The notes beneath the pieces were generated by a model. That model was not told where the DNA came from. It searched no databases and saw only the letters and a program-made list of their open reading frames with translations. Below, in pieces: positions 8,322 through 17,482 of a stretch of DNA of 64,000 bases. This DNA comes from Flavobacteriales bacterium (GTDB lineage Bacteria; Bacteroidota; Bacteroidia; Flavobacteriales_G; Salibacteraceae). Location: assembly GCA_020435995.1 (NCBI GenBank), contig JAGQYO010000003.1, forward strand, positions 51,878 to 115,877. Reading direction: 5' to 3'. Within the stretch, counting starts at the first letter, position 1. The number at the start of each line of letters is the position of its first letter. Both the position numbers and the translations under genes were made by a program.

Positions 8322-8617
8322 ATGATCGGAAATCAAATATAGTCTAACATTTATTTTATTTGTCTTCATATTAAAGCTTAGTCAACAAGTATTTCTCAAT
8401 CTCAAATTCGCTACCCAAGGTCAAAAAGCTCAATTCTTTACCAGTGAACTTTCTCCAGCTCAAATAACCGAAGTCACTATTCCCATTTCGCAACCTCACC
8501 CCCAAGAATCTCCTCCCTCCATAATTTCCCAACCATAACCATTTCTTAACTTCATTTTCCCTGAAGACTCACTATTTTTTAGCAACTTCGCACGCTCAAA
8601 CTTTTATCGTTTATTTT
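8322..8617. other. Intergenic region between the insertion sequence and serC
   Basis: Apart from the gene remnant at 8371-8568, no feature was seen in this stretch. No clear TAnnTTTG element for serC was found. Confidence 0.5.
8371..8568 (-). pseudogene. Gene remnant beside the insertion sequence
   Basis: The minus strand is open for 65 codons to a TAA at 8371 and translates to a protein-like C-terminus (KWLWLGNYGGRRFLGV, then FGYLSWRKFTGKELSFL). No ATG, GTG or TTG opens the frame before an upstream stop at 8569. The composition looks coding rather than random. It is probably the tail of a gene cut off by rearrangement or IS activity. I do not recognise the family. Confidence 0.4.
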
Positions 8618-9688
8618 ATGTCCAAGGTTCACAATTTTAGCGCGGGTCCATGCATACTTCCACCCGAAGTACTTAAAGAAGCTGCTGAAGCAGTTGTTAA
8701 TTTCGATAACCTCAATTTGTCTCTTCTGGAGATCTCTCACAGAAGTAAAAACTTCGTAGCTGTAATGGACGAAGCAGTGGCTCTAGTAAGAGAGTTGATG
8801 GATGTGCCAGACAACTACACCCCTATTTTTATTCAAGGAGGTGCAAGTTTGGGCTTTATCATATCGGCCCTCAACATGCGTGGCAAGCACGGCAAAGCGG
8901 CCTACACCAATACCGGTACTTGGGCCAACAATGCCATAAAAGAAGCCAAGCAATTTCTGAATGTGGTGGAAATAGCCTCATCTAAAGATGCCAACTTCAA
9001 TTACATTCCAAAGGGATATACAATTCCTTCAGATGTAGATTATTTCCACTTTACTTCCAACAATACCATCTTTGGTACCCAAGTAAAGGACATGCCCAAG
9101 ACGTCGGTTCCCTTGGTGTGTGATATGTCTTCTGATATTCTTTCGAGGAAGGTAAATGTGGCCGATTTCGATTTAATTTACGCTGGAGCACAAAAAAACA
9201 TGGGTCCTGCTGGGGCTACTTTATATATTGTAAAAAACGATGTATTTGCCAATTCTCAAAAACCCATTCCATCGTATTTGGATTTGAGCATTCACGCCGA
9301 CAAGGAATCAATGTTTAATACGCCTCCAGTGTACTCCGTGTACGTTTGTATGCTTACCCTTAGGTGGTTGAAGAAAAACGGTGGTGTGAGTTGGATTGAA
9401 GGAGTTAATCAAGCCAAAGCAGATTGCATTTACAACGAAATAGACCGCAACCCATTGTTTGAAGGTACTGCCGCCAAAGAAGACCGATCGAATATGAACG
9501 CTTGCTTCAAACTAAAAGACGAAAAATACCAAGAACAATTCGACGCTATATGGAAGGCGGCTGGCGTGAGTGGTATCAAAGGTCACCGCTCGGTAGGCGG
9601 ATACCGCGCTTCAATGTACAATGCGCTTCCTCTCGAAAGTGTGCAGGTATTGGCCAACTGTATGAAAGAATTAGAAAAAAACGTTTAA
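8618..9688 (+). CDS. serC: Phosphoserine aminotransferase
   Basis: SerC converts 3-phosphohydroxypyruvate and glutamate to O-phosphoserine, the second step of serine synthesis. The 356-residue length is normal. The protein opens with the family signature HNFSAGPCILPPEVL. The PLP lysine is K193 in YAGAQKNMGPAG. HRSVGGYRASMYNAL near the C-terminus supplies phosphate-binding residues. serA follows 19 bases after the stop, forming a serine biosynthesis operon. The phosphatase serB is not in the window. Confidence 0.97.
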   Translation: MSKVHNFSAGPCILPPEVLKEAAEAVVNFDNLNLSLLEISHRSKNFVAVMDEAVALVRELMDVPDNYTPIFIQGGASLGFIISALNMRGKHGKAAYTNTGTWANNAIKEAKQFLNVVEIASSKDANFNYIPKGYTIPSDVDYFHFTSNNTIFGTQVKDMPKTSVPLVCDMSSDILSRKVNVADFDLIYAGAQKNMGPAGATLYIVKNDVFANSQKPIPSYLDLSIHADKESMFNTPPVYSVYVCMLTLRWLKKNGGVSWIEGVNQAKADCIYNEIDRNPLFEGTAAKEDRSNMNACFKLKDEKYQEQFDAIWKAAGVSGIKGHRSVGGYRASMYNALPLESVQVLANCMKELEKNV

Positions 9689-9707
9689 GAACATTTCAAC
9701 GCAATAC

Positions 9708-10661
9708 ATGAAAATTTTAGCAAACGACGGAATTGCCGCTTCAGGAAAAACGAAACTCGAAGCCGCAGGTCATCAAGTAATTACCCAAACTGTACCCCAA
9801 GATCAATTGATTGAAGCGATCAACAAAGAAAACTACGAAGTAGTTTTGGTGCGTTCGGCTACCCAAATTCGCAAGGATATCATAGATGCTTGTCCATGTA
9901 TCAAAATGATTGGTCGTGGAGGTGTAGGAATGGACAACATAGACGTCGAATATGGCCGTTCCAAAGGGATTAAAGTATTTAATACGCCTGGCGCTTCTTC
10001 GCAAAGTGTAGCTGAATTGGTGTTCGCTCATTTGTTTGGCGCCGTAAGGGGTTTATACGATTCAAACCGTCAGATGCCCATAAAAGGAACGACTGAATTT
10101 GGTGTTTTGAAAAAGAAATACGGAAAGGGAATGGAACTTCGAGGCAAAACCCTAGGCGTAATTGGAATGGGGCGCATCGGACAATCAGTAATGCAATACG
10201 GACTAGGTCTGGGGATGAAAGTTATCGCTCACGATCCGTATGTTGACACGGTAAATATTCACGTTGAAGTGGCTGGCACCCCTGGATTAGATGTAGCCAT
10301 CAAAAGCGAATCGTTTGACAAAGTGATTACCGAAAGTGATATTCTTACGCTTCACGTTCCGAAACAAAAAGACGGAAGCGCAGTAATTGGCGCCAAGGAA
10401 TTTGAAAAAATGAAAAAAGGTGTCATCATTGCCAATGCAGCGCGTGGTGGTGTAATTGATGAAGATGCCTTGATCAATGCCTTAAATTCGAGTCAAGTTT
10501 CTGTAGTTTGTTTGGATGTTTACAACAACGAACCTACTCCAGACCATCGTTTGCTTTCTCATCCTTCTATTTCGCTTACGCCACACGTAGGTGCGGCAAC
10601 AGAAGAAGCCCAAGATAGAATTGGAACCGAATTGGCCGACTTTATCATTGCCAACGCATAG
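9708..10661 (+). CDS. serA: D-3-phosphoglycerate dehydrogenase, short form without ACT domain
   Basis: SerA oxidises 3-phosphoglycerate with NAD to start serine synthesis. The 317-residue protein has the 2-hydroxyacid dehydrogenase fold. The NAD loop is GVIGMGRIGQS (residues 150-160). The catalytic R is in NAARGGVIDEDAL, the E in YNNEPTP and the H in LTPHVGAAT. It ends right after the catalytic domain, so the C-terminal ACT domain that gives serine feedback in longer SerA enzymes is absent. This short form is common in Bacteroidota. It is co-transcribed with serC. Confidence 0.95.
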   Translation: MKILANDGIAASGKTKLEAAGHQVITQTVPQDQLIEAINKENYEVVLVRSATQIRKDIIDACPCIKMIGRGGVGMDNIDVEYGRSKGIKVFNTPGASSQSVAELVFAHLFGAVRGLYDSNRQMPIKGTTEFGVLKKKYGKGMELRGKTLGVIGMGRIGQSVMQYGLGLGMKVIAHDPYVDTVNIHVEVAGTPGLDVAIKSESFDKVITESDILTLHVPKQKDGSAVIGAKEFEKMKKGVIIANAARGGVIDEDALINALNSSQVSVVCLDVYNNEPTPDHRLLSHPSISLTPHVGAATEEAQDRIGTELADFIIANA

Positions 10662-10676
10662 TTTCTAAGACAAACT

Positions 10677-10684
10677 TAAATTTG
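10677..10684 (+). promoter_or_regulatory. -7 promoter element before the DUF1015 gene
   Basis: TAAATTTG matches TAnnTTTG and lies directly in front of the serA terminator hairpin. A transcript from it would begin inside the hairpin and have a leader of under 30 bases. Confidence 0.4.
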
Positions 10685-10685
10685 C

Positions 10686-10716
10686 AGTCCTGACCTCTAG
10701 TGTCAGGACTTTTTTT
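10686..10716 (+). terminator. Intrinsic terminator after serA, abutting the next start codon
   Basis: A perfect 9-bp stem (10686-10694 with 10702-10710) and a 7-base loop are followed by six T residues that run straight into the ATG at 10717. It should end the serC-serA transcript. Confidence 0.85.
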
Positions 10717-11964
10717 ATGGCTAAAATATCTCCCTTCAAAGGCTTTAGAGCTCCTCGAAACATGGTTCACTTGGTGGCATCGCGGTCGTATATCTCTTAC
10801 AGCTCTGCTGGTCTCAAGCACAAACTCACCACCAACCCCTACTCTTTCATCAATATTATTAACCCAGAGTTTGGAGAAAAGAAAAAAACCAAAGCCAACA
10901 CGGGGAAGCGATTTCAACACGTGAAGGAAAAATTCGATGAGTTTATTGCCAAAAAGATTTTTATACAAGACGAACAAGAGTGTTTTTACCTCTATCGACA
11001 AAATTTTTTAGGCCACGAATACACGGGAATTATTGCGGGTACATCCATCGACGACTACCAAAATGGCGTTATCAAAAAACACGAGCATACCATTATCAAA
11101 AGAGAACTAATTTTTAAAAATTACTTGGAACTAACCGATTTCAACGCCGAGCCAGTGGTGATGACCTACCCCGACGATAAGCCCATAGCCAAGTTGTACG
11201 AAAAATACACCCAGACCCGACCCGAGTATGATTTTATGTCAGCCAATAGTGCTACACATGAGTTTTGGGTGATAAATAACAAAAAGGACATTGAGCTCAT
11301 TATAAAAGAATTTGAGGGATTTGATTCACTCTACATTGCCGATGGCCACCATCGCAGCGCGTCGTCTAATTTGCTAGGGCAAGAACTGAGGATACGAAAT
11401 CCTCATCATACTGGAAAAGAAAAATACAATTTCCTGATGACCTACCTCATACCTGAAAGTCAGTTACATATCATGGAGTTTAACCGGCTCATCACCGATT
11501 TGAATGGGTTGACCGATGACGAATTTTTGGCAGAGGTTTCGGATTATTTTATTGTGCATCCCTTGGAAGTAAAAACTTTCAAGCCCAAATCGTACAACCA
11601 AATTGGAATGTACATGGAAGGGAAATGGTACGCCTTGGATGCTAAAGTGGGTATGTTTGACGAGAATCATCCAGTAGAACGCTTGGACGTAAGTATTTTA
11701 ACCAACAACCTACTTGATCCCATATTGGGAATTAAAGACCTGAGATCCGACCCTAGGGTGCAATTTGCTGGCGGCATGCAAAGTGTGGAGGACCTAGTGA
11801 AATTGGTAGATCGAAAAAAAATCAAAGCTGCATTTATCCTTAGCCCCGTAACTATTGACCAACTGAAAGCCGTAGCCGACAACCATCAATATATGCCACC
11901 TAAAAGTACATGGGTGGAGCCGAAAATTAGAAGCGGATTAGTACTTTATAAAATTTCAGAATAA
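10717..11964 (+). CDS. DUF1015 family protein
   Basis: The 415-residue protein belongs to DUF1015, a family often encoded beside serC and serA and of unproven biochemistry. It starts with the typical MAKISPFKGFRAP and contains the conserved YIADGHHRSASS (residues about 207-218) and a late DPRVQFAGG block. No signal peptide or membrane segment is present, so it is cytoplasmic. The ATG follows a terminator T tract with no room for a ribosome binding site. Translation may come from a nearly leaderless transcript starting at the element at 10677. A link to serine metabolism is suggested only by gene order. Confidence 0.88.
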   Translation: MAKISPFKGFRAPRNMVHLVASRSYISYSSAGLKHKLTTNPYSFINIINPEFGEKKKTKANTGKRFQHVKEKFDEFIAKKIFIQDEQECFYLYRQNFLGHEYTGIIAGTSIDDYQNGVIKKHEHTIIKRELIFKNYLELTDFNAEPVVMTYPDDKPIAKLYEKYTQTRPEYDFMSANSATHEFWVINNKKDIELIIKEFEGFDSLYIADGHHRSASSNLLGQELRIRNPHHTGKEKYNFLMTYLIPESQLHIMEFNRLITDLNGLTDDEFLAEVSDYFIVHPLEVKTFKPKSYNQIGMYMEGKWYALDAKVGMFDENHPVERLDVSILTNNLLDPILGIKDLRSDPRVQFAGGMQSVEDLVKLVDRKKIKAAFILSPVTIDQLKAVADNHQYMPPKSTWVEPKIRSGLVLYKISE

Positions 11965-11966
11965 AA

Positions 11967-12641
11967 TTGTCAGTTACCAGTAATCTAAAAGCAGTACTTA
12001 AAAACATTCCGTCAGAGGTAACTCTGGTGGCGGTTTCCAAAACCAAGCCCAACGAGGATATTCTTGAGGCTTATGATGCGGGTCATCGGCATTTTGGAGA
12101 AAACAAAGTACAAGACTTGGTGGCCAAATATGAAACCTTACCCAAGGACATCAATTGGCATTTTATAGGTCATTTACAAACCAATAAAGTGAAATATATT
12201 GTTCCTTTCGCCCATCTTATTCATGGAATCGATAGTGAAAAACTGTTGAAGGAAGTGAACAAACGAGCGAAAAACGCCAATCGAATTCAACCCATTTTGT
12301 TACAGATTTATATTGCAGAAGAAGAATCGAAATTTGGTTTAGATCGAGCGGAAGCATTTGCCATTATTGAAAAAATAAAAAATGGCGATTTTCCTTTCAT
12401 TCAATTGAAGGGTTTGATGGGCATGGCTACCAACACGGATAGCGAAGTTCAAGTAGCCAAGGAATTTAAAGGACTTAAAAACCTATTTGACGAATTCAAT
12501 AAAACCATGCTTCCTATTTCGGTATTATCGATGGGCATGAGTGGTGATTACGCTCTGGCTATTGAATGTGGGAGCAACTTGGTAAGAGTAGGAAGTAAAA
12601 TATTTGGAGAGAGAAATTATGAAGGTAGTAAAGGATACTAA
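11967..12641 (+). CDS. YggS-family pyridoxal-phosphate homeostasis protein
   Basis: The 224-residue protein is a single alanine-racemase-like barrel that binds PLP and buffers the cofactor pool in cells. The PLP lysine is K25 in VAVSKTKPNEDI. Other family marks are HFGENKVQDL, WHFIGHLQTNK, LSMGMSGDYALAIE and the phosphate loop RVGSKIFGERNY. The start is TTG at 11967, two bases after the DUF1015 stop, so the two genes are one operon. No racemase activity is expected for this family. Confidence 0.93.
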   Translation: MSVTSNLKAVLKNIPSEVTLVAVSKTKPNEDILEAYDAGHRHFGENKVQDLVAKYETLPKDINWHFIGHLQTNKVKYIVPFAHLIHGIDSEKLLKEVNKRAKNANRIQPILLQIYIAEEESKFGLDRAEAFAIIEKIKNGDFPFIQLKGLMGMATNTDSEVQVAKEFKGLKNLFDEFNKTMLPISVLSMGMSGDYALAIECGSNLVRVGSKIFGERNYEGSKGY

Positions 12642-13158
12642 GGAATCTAAAAAAGTAGAGAACAGAATAATTGCTGGACTTGCTTCTGAAGATGAAGCAG
12701 TCGTGATCAAAACCATAAGTTATGCTCGGCAAAATGCAGAGGGTAGACACTTGGGCATTCTCATTCAGCTTTTGAGAGAAACAAAAAATGAAAATATCTC
12801 CAACGAAATTATTGCCTTATTAAACGACCTAAAAGACCAAGGAGCTATGGAGCCAATGATGGATGCGGTTTTGGACGATGCCAATATCGACATTAGGGTG
12901 TTTTTGCTCCAAGCTATTTGGAATTCACGCCTCGATGCGGTTGATTTCCTCGAGCCACTGGTTAACCTAGCAATCAAATCAGATTTTGTTACTTGTTTGG
13001 AATGCCTCACCATTATCGAAAACTTCGAAAACGCACCAAGCGATGAAGCCATTTCTGCCGTGAATACCATTATAAAAGATGCTTTAATGGACAATTCTGA
13101 AAACAAAGAGTTGCTCATGAGTATGATGGAGGTATTGAATGATTATATGATTGGGTAA
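12619..13158 (+). CDS. HEAT-repeat-like cytoplasmic protein
   Basis: The 179-residue protein is almost all alpha-helical, with repeated helix pairs resembling HEAT repeats, for example IRVFLLQAIWNSRLDAVDFLEPLV and the similar units around it. It has no signal peptide. The ATG at 12619 was chosen because a GGAGAG Shine-Dalgarno lies at 12606-12611; an upstream in-frame TTG lies inside that site. The first 23 bases overlap the yggS-like gene, so translation is coupled. Such small HEAT proteins act as protein-binding scaffolds, and no partner can be named. Confidence 0.72.
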   Translation: MKVVKDTKESKKVENRIIAGLASEDEAVVIKTISYARQNAEGRHLGILIQLLRETKNENISNEIIALLNDLKDQGAMEPMMDAVLDDANIDIRVFLLQAIWNSRLDAVDFLEPLVNLAIKSDFVTCLECLTIIENFENAPSDEAISAVNTIIKDALMDNSENKELLMSMMEVLNDYMIG

Positions 13159-13160
13159 GG

Positions 13161-13232
13161 GAATTTTGAATTCTTAATGTTGAATTTTTAATTTTGAGTG
13201 AACTCTGATTAAAAATTCAACATTCAAAATTC
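13161..13232. repeat. Long AT-rich inverted repeat
   Basis: The right arm (13208-13232) is 25 bases. Its reverse complement is found exactly in the left arm (13161-13192) apart from a 7-base insertion at 13172-13178. A 15-base spacer separates the arms. It begins two bases after the HEAT-protein stop and would fold into a long hairpin, though no T tract follows. Confidence 0.75.
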
Positions 13233-13345
13233 CACTGTTCATTATTCGATATTCCTCTGTTTGACATTCACCACTCCATTTTTACCCAATAAAATTTCAA
13301 AAAATCCTATTTTTAGCTCAGTCAATCTCATCATCAAATGAGTAG

Positions 13346-13471
13346 AAGAATGCTGGATTGGATTTTAAGGCTGAAGATTACAATTACAGCAATGCACGCA
13401 GATTTGCAAATGACCGAAGTTTAATTGATATAAATGTACTTGAAGAAAAAATGGAAATAAGCACGCCATAG
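13346..13471 (+). pseudogene. Possible short gene remnant
   Basis: A 41-codon frame between a stop at 13343 and a TAG at 13469 reads like real protein (AGLDFKAEDYNYSNARRFA, then SLIDINVLEEKMEI). It has no ATG at its start. It could be the tail of a decayed gene. I do not recognise it. Confidence 0.25.
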
Positions 13472-13499
13472 ATCCTTTTATTTACTGGAAATAACCCCT

Positions 13500-13528
13500 G
13501 CTAGTGCGGACGTCCTCGTCCGAGCTAC
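13500..13528. repeat. REP-like palindrome
   Basis: CGGACG and CGTCCG (13507-13522) form a perfect GC-rich hairpin with loop TCCT. Outer TAG/CTA bases (13502-13504 and 13525-13527) extend it after a small internal mismatch. It stands out in AT-rich DNA and resembles REP elements mobilised by RAYT transposases, one of which begins at 63499. Confidence 0.55.
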
Positions 13529-13629
13529 TTCTCCAAAACACAAGCAGCCAAAGAGAATTCAGAGATGATAAAAAAGCATCTGAGTGATAACCGAAACTAA
13601 AATTCTAATCACCGATTATTGCTAAAGCC

Positions 13630-13691
13630 GAACTCGTTTCAGATTCTTTACTAAATCCATTTTATCTTAAATGAGACTATGAAACGAGTTC
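13630..13691. repeat. 12-bp perfect inverted repeat with GAACTCGTTTCA arms
   Basis: Arms 13630-13641 and 13680-13691 are exact reverse complements separated by 38 bases. The arm sequence is like the GAACT-GTTTCA palindromes I recall from many Bacteroidota intergenic regions, so this may be another REP-type element. Confidence 0.5.
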
Positions 13692-13899
13692 AGAGTAGGT
13701 ACAGAGTAAAAGGCCTTGTTCGATATTCGTTATTCCTCTTTTGAATTTCCAATAAAGAATGACAAATGACCAATAACAAAGTAAAAATCTTACTTCGTTA
13801 TTCAACGTTCCTTGTTCGATATTCATTATTCATCTAAAAGCATCAAAATTTTATTGAGTATTTACTAATCTCTAACAATCCCTTCCTAAACAAAAGAAC

Positions 13900-13907
13900 T
13901 ACATTTG
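13900..13907 (+). promoter_or_regulatory. -7 promoter element for pyrG
   Basis: TACATTTG matches TAnnTTTG and ends 25 bases before the pyrG ATG. Confidence 0.5.
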
Positions 13908-13932
13908 CACCCCGTACGAATAAAGTCCGTTC

Positions 13933-15546
13933 ATGGCATCAAATTGCAAATATATTTTCGTTACGGGAGGCGTTACTTCTTCGCTCGGCAAAGGCATTAT
14001 TTCAGCATCTTTAGCCAAACTCCTGCAAGCACGTGGTTTTTCAGTTACCATTCAAAAACTCGACCCTTATATTAACATAGACCCTGGCACGCTCAATCCT
14101 TATGAGCACGGGGAGTGTTATGTAACCGACGATGGTGCCGAAACCGATTTGGACCTGGGGCATTACGAGCGTTTCTTAAACGTACCCACTTCTCAAGCGA
14201 ATAATGTAACTACAGGGAGAATTTATCAGCGAGTAATTGATCGTGAACGCCGAGGCGATTATTTAGGGAAAACTGTACAAGTAATTCCACATATCACCGA
14301 CGAGATTCAAGATTCTATTCAGACCCTCGGAAGGAGTGGTGATTATGATTTTATTATTACCGAAATAGGCGGCACCGTTGGTGATATTGAATCACTTCCC
14401 TACATTGAAGCCGTTCGTCAGCTCAAGCTAGAATTAGAAGGACAAGCCTTGGTGATTCACCTTACGCTTATCCCTTATTTAGAGGCCGCAGGCGAATTAA
14501 AAACCAAACCAACCCAGCACTCGGTAAAAATGCTCCAGAGTTTAGGAGTTCAACCCGATGTGATTGTAGCCCGAACTTCTCACGAGCTTGGCAGCGATAT
14601 TAAACTGAAAATTGCCAAATTCTGCAACGTCCACAAAAATGCCGTTATTCAATCTATTGATGCCAGCACCATTTACGAAGTTCCCCTTTTGATGAAGGAA
14701 GAACAATTGGATGAGGTAGTACTAAAGAAATTTGGATACAACGATATTGAATCTCCAGATTTAAGTGCTTGGATTTCGTTTTTAAACAAAATAAAATACC
14801 CGAAATCTAAAGTAACCATTGGTCTCATTGGGAAATATGTTGAGCTCAAAGATTCATATAAGTCCATTTTGGAAGGGTTAATTCACGCTGGTGCCACCAA
14901 CGAATGCAAGGTTAAAATTGAGTTGATTCACTCCGAAAACATCAACAAAAGAACCTTAAAGGAATTGCTCAGCCACCTTGATGGAATTTTGGTAGCTCCT
15001 GGTTTTGGGGAACGAGGAATAGAAGGTAAAATAGAAACGGTAAAATTTGCCCGTGAAAACAATATACCATTTTTTGGAATCTGCTTGGGTATGCAATGTG
15101 CCGTTGTAGAATTTGCCCGTAATACACTCAAACTAAGTGCTGCCAATTCTGCGGAAATAGATCCTAAAACCCCTGATCCTGTTATTTATTTAATGGAATC
15201 GCAGAAAAAAGTAAAAAATAAAGGTGGAACCATGCGTTTGGGGGCATATACCTGCAAGTTGAAAAAAGGCTCACTAGCCCACAAAATTTATCAGAAAGAC
15301 GAAATTCAAGAAAGACACCGCCATCGTTTCGAATTCAACAACAACTACCTTGCTGACTACGAGAAGAACGGAATGATTGCGAGTGGAATAAACCCCGAAA
15401 GCGGCTTAGTAGAAATTGTAGAAATTCCAAAACATCCTTGGTTTCTTGGAGTTCAATTTCATCCGGAGTACAAAAGTACCGTTGAAAATCCGCACCCACT
15501 ATTTGTTTCATTTATCGAAGCAGCAGTTACGCATCACAATTCATAA
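13933..15546 (+). CDS. pyrG: CTP synthase
   Basis: PyrG aminates UTP to CTP using glutamine and ATP, the last step of pyrimidine nucleotide synthesis. The 537-residue length is standard. The N-terminal amidoligase domain starts with [14 protein letters not shown] (P-loop) and has [18 protein letters not shown]. The C-terminal class I glutaminase has the nucleophile cysteine in FFGICLGMQ and the His-Glu pair in QFHPEY. yidC follows after 27 bases, so both probably share a transcript. Confidence 0.98.
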   Translation: MASNCKYIFVTGGVTSSLGKGIISASLAKLLQARGFSVTIQKLDPYINIDPGTLNPYEHGECYVTDDGAETDLDLGHYERFLNVPTSQANNVTTGRIYQRVIDRERRGDYLGKTVQVIPHITDEIQDSIQTLGRSGDYDFIITEIGGTVGDIESLPYIEAVRQLKLELEGQALVIHLTLIPYLEAAGELKTKPTQHSVKMLQSLGVQPDVIVARTSHELGSDIKLKIAKFCNVHKNAVIQSIDASTIYEVPLLMKEEQLDEVVLKKFGYNDIESPDLSAWISFLNKIKYPKSKVTIGLIGKYVELKDSYKSILEGLIHAGATNECKVKIELIHSENINKRTLKELLSHLDGILVAPGFGERGIEGKIETVKFARENNIPFFGICLGMQCAVVEFARNTLKLSAANSAEIDPKTPDPVIYLMESQKKVKNKGGTMRLGAYTCKLKKGSLAHKIYQKDEIQERHRHRFEFNNNYLADYEKNGMIASGINPESGLVEIVEIPKHPWFLGVQFHPEYKSTVENPHPLFVSFIEAAVTHHNS

Positions 15547-15573
15547 TTACATACAACAGAGAGACACGAGCAG

Positions 15574-17478
15574 ATGGCGCAAAAAATGGATAAAAACAGC
15601 CTAATTGGTTTCGTTTTAATAGGAGCGATTTTAATTGGGTGGACATATTGGATGGCTCCGAATGAAGCCGAAATTAAAGCTGCAAGGGCTAAACAAGATA
15701 GCATTGCACAAGCTGAACAAGCCATTCAAAACAAAATTGATTCGGAATTGCCGAGTGAAACAACCAGCTTAAAAGTAGCAGCAGACACCCTTGTTCTTAC
15801 CGATTCGATAGTTGACATAGAACTTGCCAATGCCTATGGCCGTTTTTCGAATGCATCGGTGGGTACAGAAGAAATCTATACCGTAGAAAACGAAAAATTT
15901 GAACTCAAAATAAGTAGCCTTGGCGGACGAATGATTTCTGCTAGGCTAAAAGATTTCAAAACTTACGATAAGGAACCCCTATATCTGTTTGACAAAGACT
16001 CTTCTCGCTTTTTCTTCCAACTCAAAAGTGAAAACAGGATTCTAAATACCTCAGATTTCTATTTCGTTCCGAGCCAATCCAAATTGAATGTAACCGGAGA
16101 TGGATCAAGCTCCTTTAAACTCAAAATGGTTTCCAACGATCCCAACAAGTTCATTGAATATGTCTATACTCTCAAGGGTGATGCGTACGACCTGAACTTT
16201 GCCGTAAACGTGGTAGGGTTAGATGACATCGCGATGGACAACAACAACCAATTAAAGCTATTTTGGTCTATGAAATCTCCTTCAAAGGAAAAAGGATGGG
16301 AAACAGAAGACCGTAAAACTACTATGTTCTACAAACCTGTTGAAGATAGCCACGATTACATCGGTGAAACCAAAAGTGAACGATACGACATGGAGGCAAA
16401 CTTGGAATGGGTATCTTTCAAACAGCAATTCTTCTCCGTGGCTATTTTGGCCAAAACACCTCTTGTAGGAGCTGGTAGTTTTCTGGAGACCGTAAAATGC
16501 ACTGAAAACGGACCTTACACCAAAGAACTCATCGCAAGTGTGGGAGTACCTTTAAACAACAACAACGGCGGATTTGATATTTTTCTCGGCCCCAATGACG
16601 TTAATGTATTAAATGACTACGGCATCGAAGATCAAATAGACTTAGGCTGGGGAATTTTCGGTTGGGTTTCAGAATGGTTTCTCATTCCTATTTTCACCCT
16701 TCTTAGCAACCTCAATATTTCCTATGGCTGGATTATTCTAATTTTAACCCTACTTATCAAACTCATCCTCTCTCCTATCACCTACAAAAGTTACTTGTCT
16801 GGAGCAAAAATGAAGGTGCTTAAACCAGAAATTGAAGAAATCAATAAAAAGTTTAAGGATGCCGACCCGATGAAAAAACAGCAGGAGACAATGGCCTTAT
16901 ACAACAAGGCTGGAGCAAATCCGATGGCCGGCTGTATACCCATGCTACTGCAAATGCCTATACTCTATGCGATGTTTATGCTGTTTCCGGCCCTCATTCA
17001 GCTGCGAGGTGAATCGTTTTTATGGGCTGAAGATTTATCCACCTTCGACTCGGTATGGAATTTTGGATACAACATTCCATTCTATGGAAGTCACGTGAGT
17101 TTGTTCACCCTTTTGATGGCTGGTAGTATGTTCTTTTATACCAAAAGTAACATGTCGGCAGGAACCATGGGTGGTGGTGGCGGAAACGAAGCACAGATGA
17201 AGCAGATGCAAATCATGATGCTTTATGTAATGCCAGTAATGATGTTGGTTTGGTTTAATAATTACCCTGCCGGATTGAGCTACTATTACTTATGCGCCAA
17301 CTTAACTTCTATTCTTCAAAACTGGGTGTTTCGAAAGTACTTGGTAGATGAGGATGCTGTTCGCGCTATGGTTCAGAAAAACAAAGAAAAGCCAAAGAAA
17401 AAATCGAAATTCCAAGCCAAGCTCGAAGAAATGGCAAAGGCTCAAGAACAAAAGGCAAAATCAAATCGCAAAAAATAA
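15574..17478 (+). CDS. yidC: Membrane protein insertase YidC
   Basis: YidC inserts proteins into the inner membrane, alone or with Sec. The 634-residue protein has an N-terminal membrane segment (LIGFVLIGAILIGWTYWM) and a periplasmic beta domain to about residue 350. The conserved five-helix core follows (near residues 360-590), with LILSPITYKSYLSGAKMKVLKPEI, NPMAGCIPMLLQMPILYAMF and a charged C-terminal tail (KKKSKFQAKLEEMAKAQEQKAKS). The long periplasmic domain is the Gram-negative form. An alternative ATG lies four codons downstream and gives the more usual MDKNSLIG start. Confidence 0.97.
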   Translation: MAQKMDKNSLIGFVLIGAILIGWTYWMAPNEAEIKAARAKQDSIAQAEQAIQNKIDSELPSETTSLKVAADTLVLTDSIVDIELANAYGRFSNASVGTEEIYTVENEKFELKISSLGGRMISARLKDFKTYDKEPLYLFDKDSSRFFFQLKSENRILNTSDFYFVPSQSKLNVTGDGSSSFKLKMVSNDPNKFIEYVYTLKGDAYDLNFAVNVVGLDDIAMDNNNQLKLFWSMKSPSKEKGWETEDRKTTMFYKPVEDSHDYIGETKSERYDMEANLEWVSFKQQFFSVAILAKTPLVGAGSFLETVKCTENGPYTKELIASVGVPLNNNNGGFDIFLGPNDVNVLNDYGIEDQIDLGWGIFGWVSEWFLIPIFTLLSNLNISYGWIILILTLLIKLILSPITYKSYLSGAKMKVLKPEIEEINKKFKDADPMKKQQETMALYNKAGANPMAGCIPMLLQMPILYAMFMLFPALIQLRGESFLWAEDLSTFDSVWNFGYNIPFYGSHVSLFTLLMAGSMFFYTKSNMSAGTMGGGGGNEAQMKQMQIMMLYVMPVMMLVWFNNYPAGLSYYYLCANLTSILQNWVFRKYLVDEDAVRAMVQKNKEKPKKKSKFQAKLEEMAKAQEQKAKSNRKK

Positions 17479-17482
17479 GCAC

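Larger units (their letters stand above)
13159..13932. other. 774-base gap rich in repeats and remnants
   Basis: This gap before pyrG holds no intact gene. It contains a long AT-rich inverted repeat, a possible gene remnant, a REP-like palindrome, a second inverted repeat and several degenerate copies of phrases such as TTCGATATTCATTATTC (13231-13260, 13717-13745, 13795-13835). Such AATTC-like repeats are familiar in Bacteroidota intergenic DNA. The pyrG promoter element lies at its right end. Confidence 0.7.

Noticed and set aside
7053..8324. Target-site duplication for the IS3 element
   Set aside because: Flanking triplets (TAC and ATG) differ, so no duplication could be shown; the ends may be slightly misplaced.
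13231..13840. Possible CRISPR-like array of TTCGATATTC repeats
   Set aside because: The copies are degenerate, irregularly spaced and lack uniform spacers; no cas gene is in the window. They look like AT-rich intergenic repeats.
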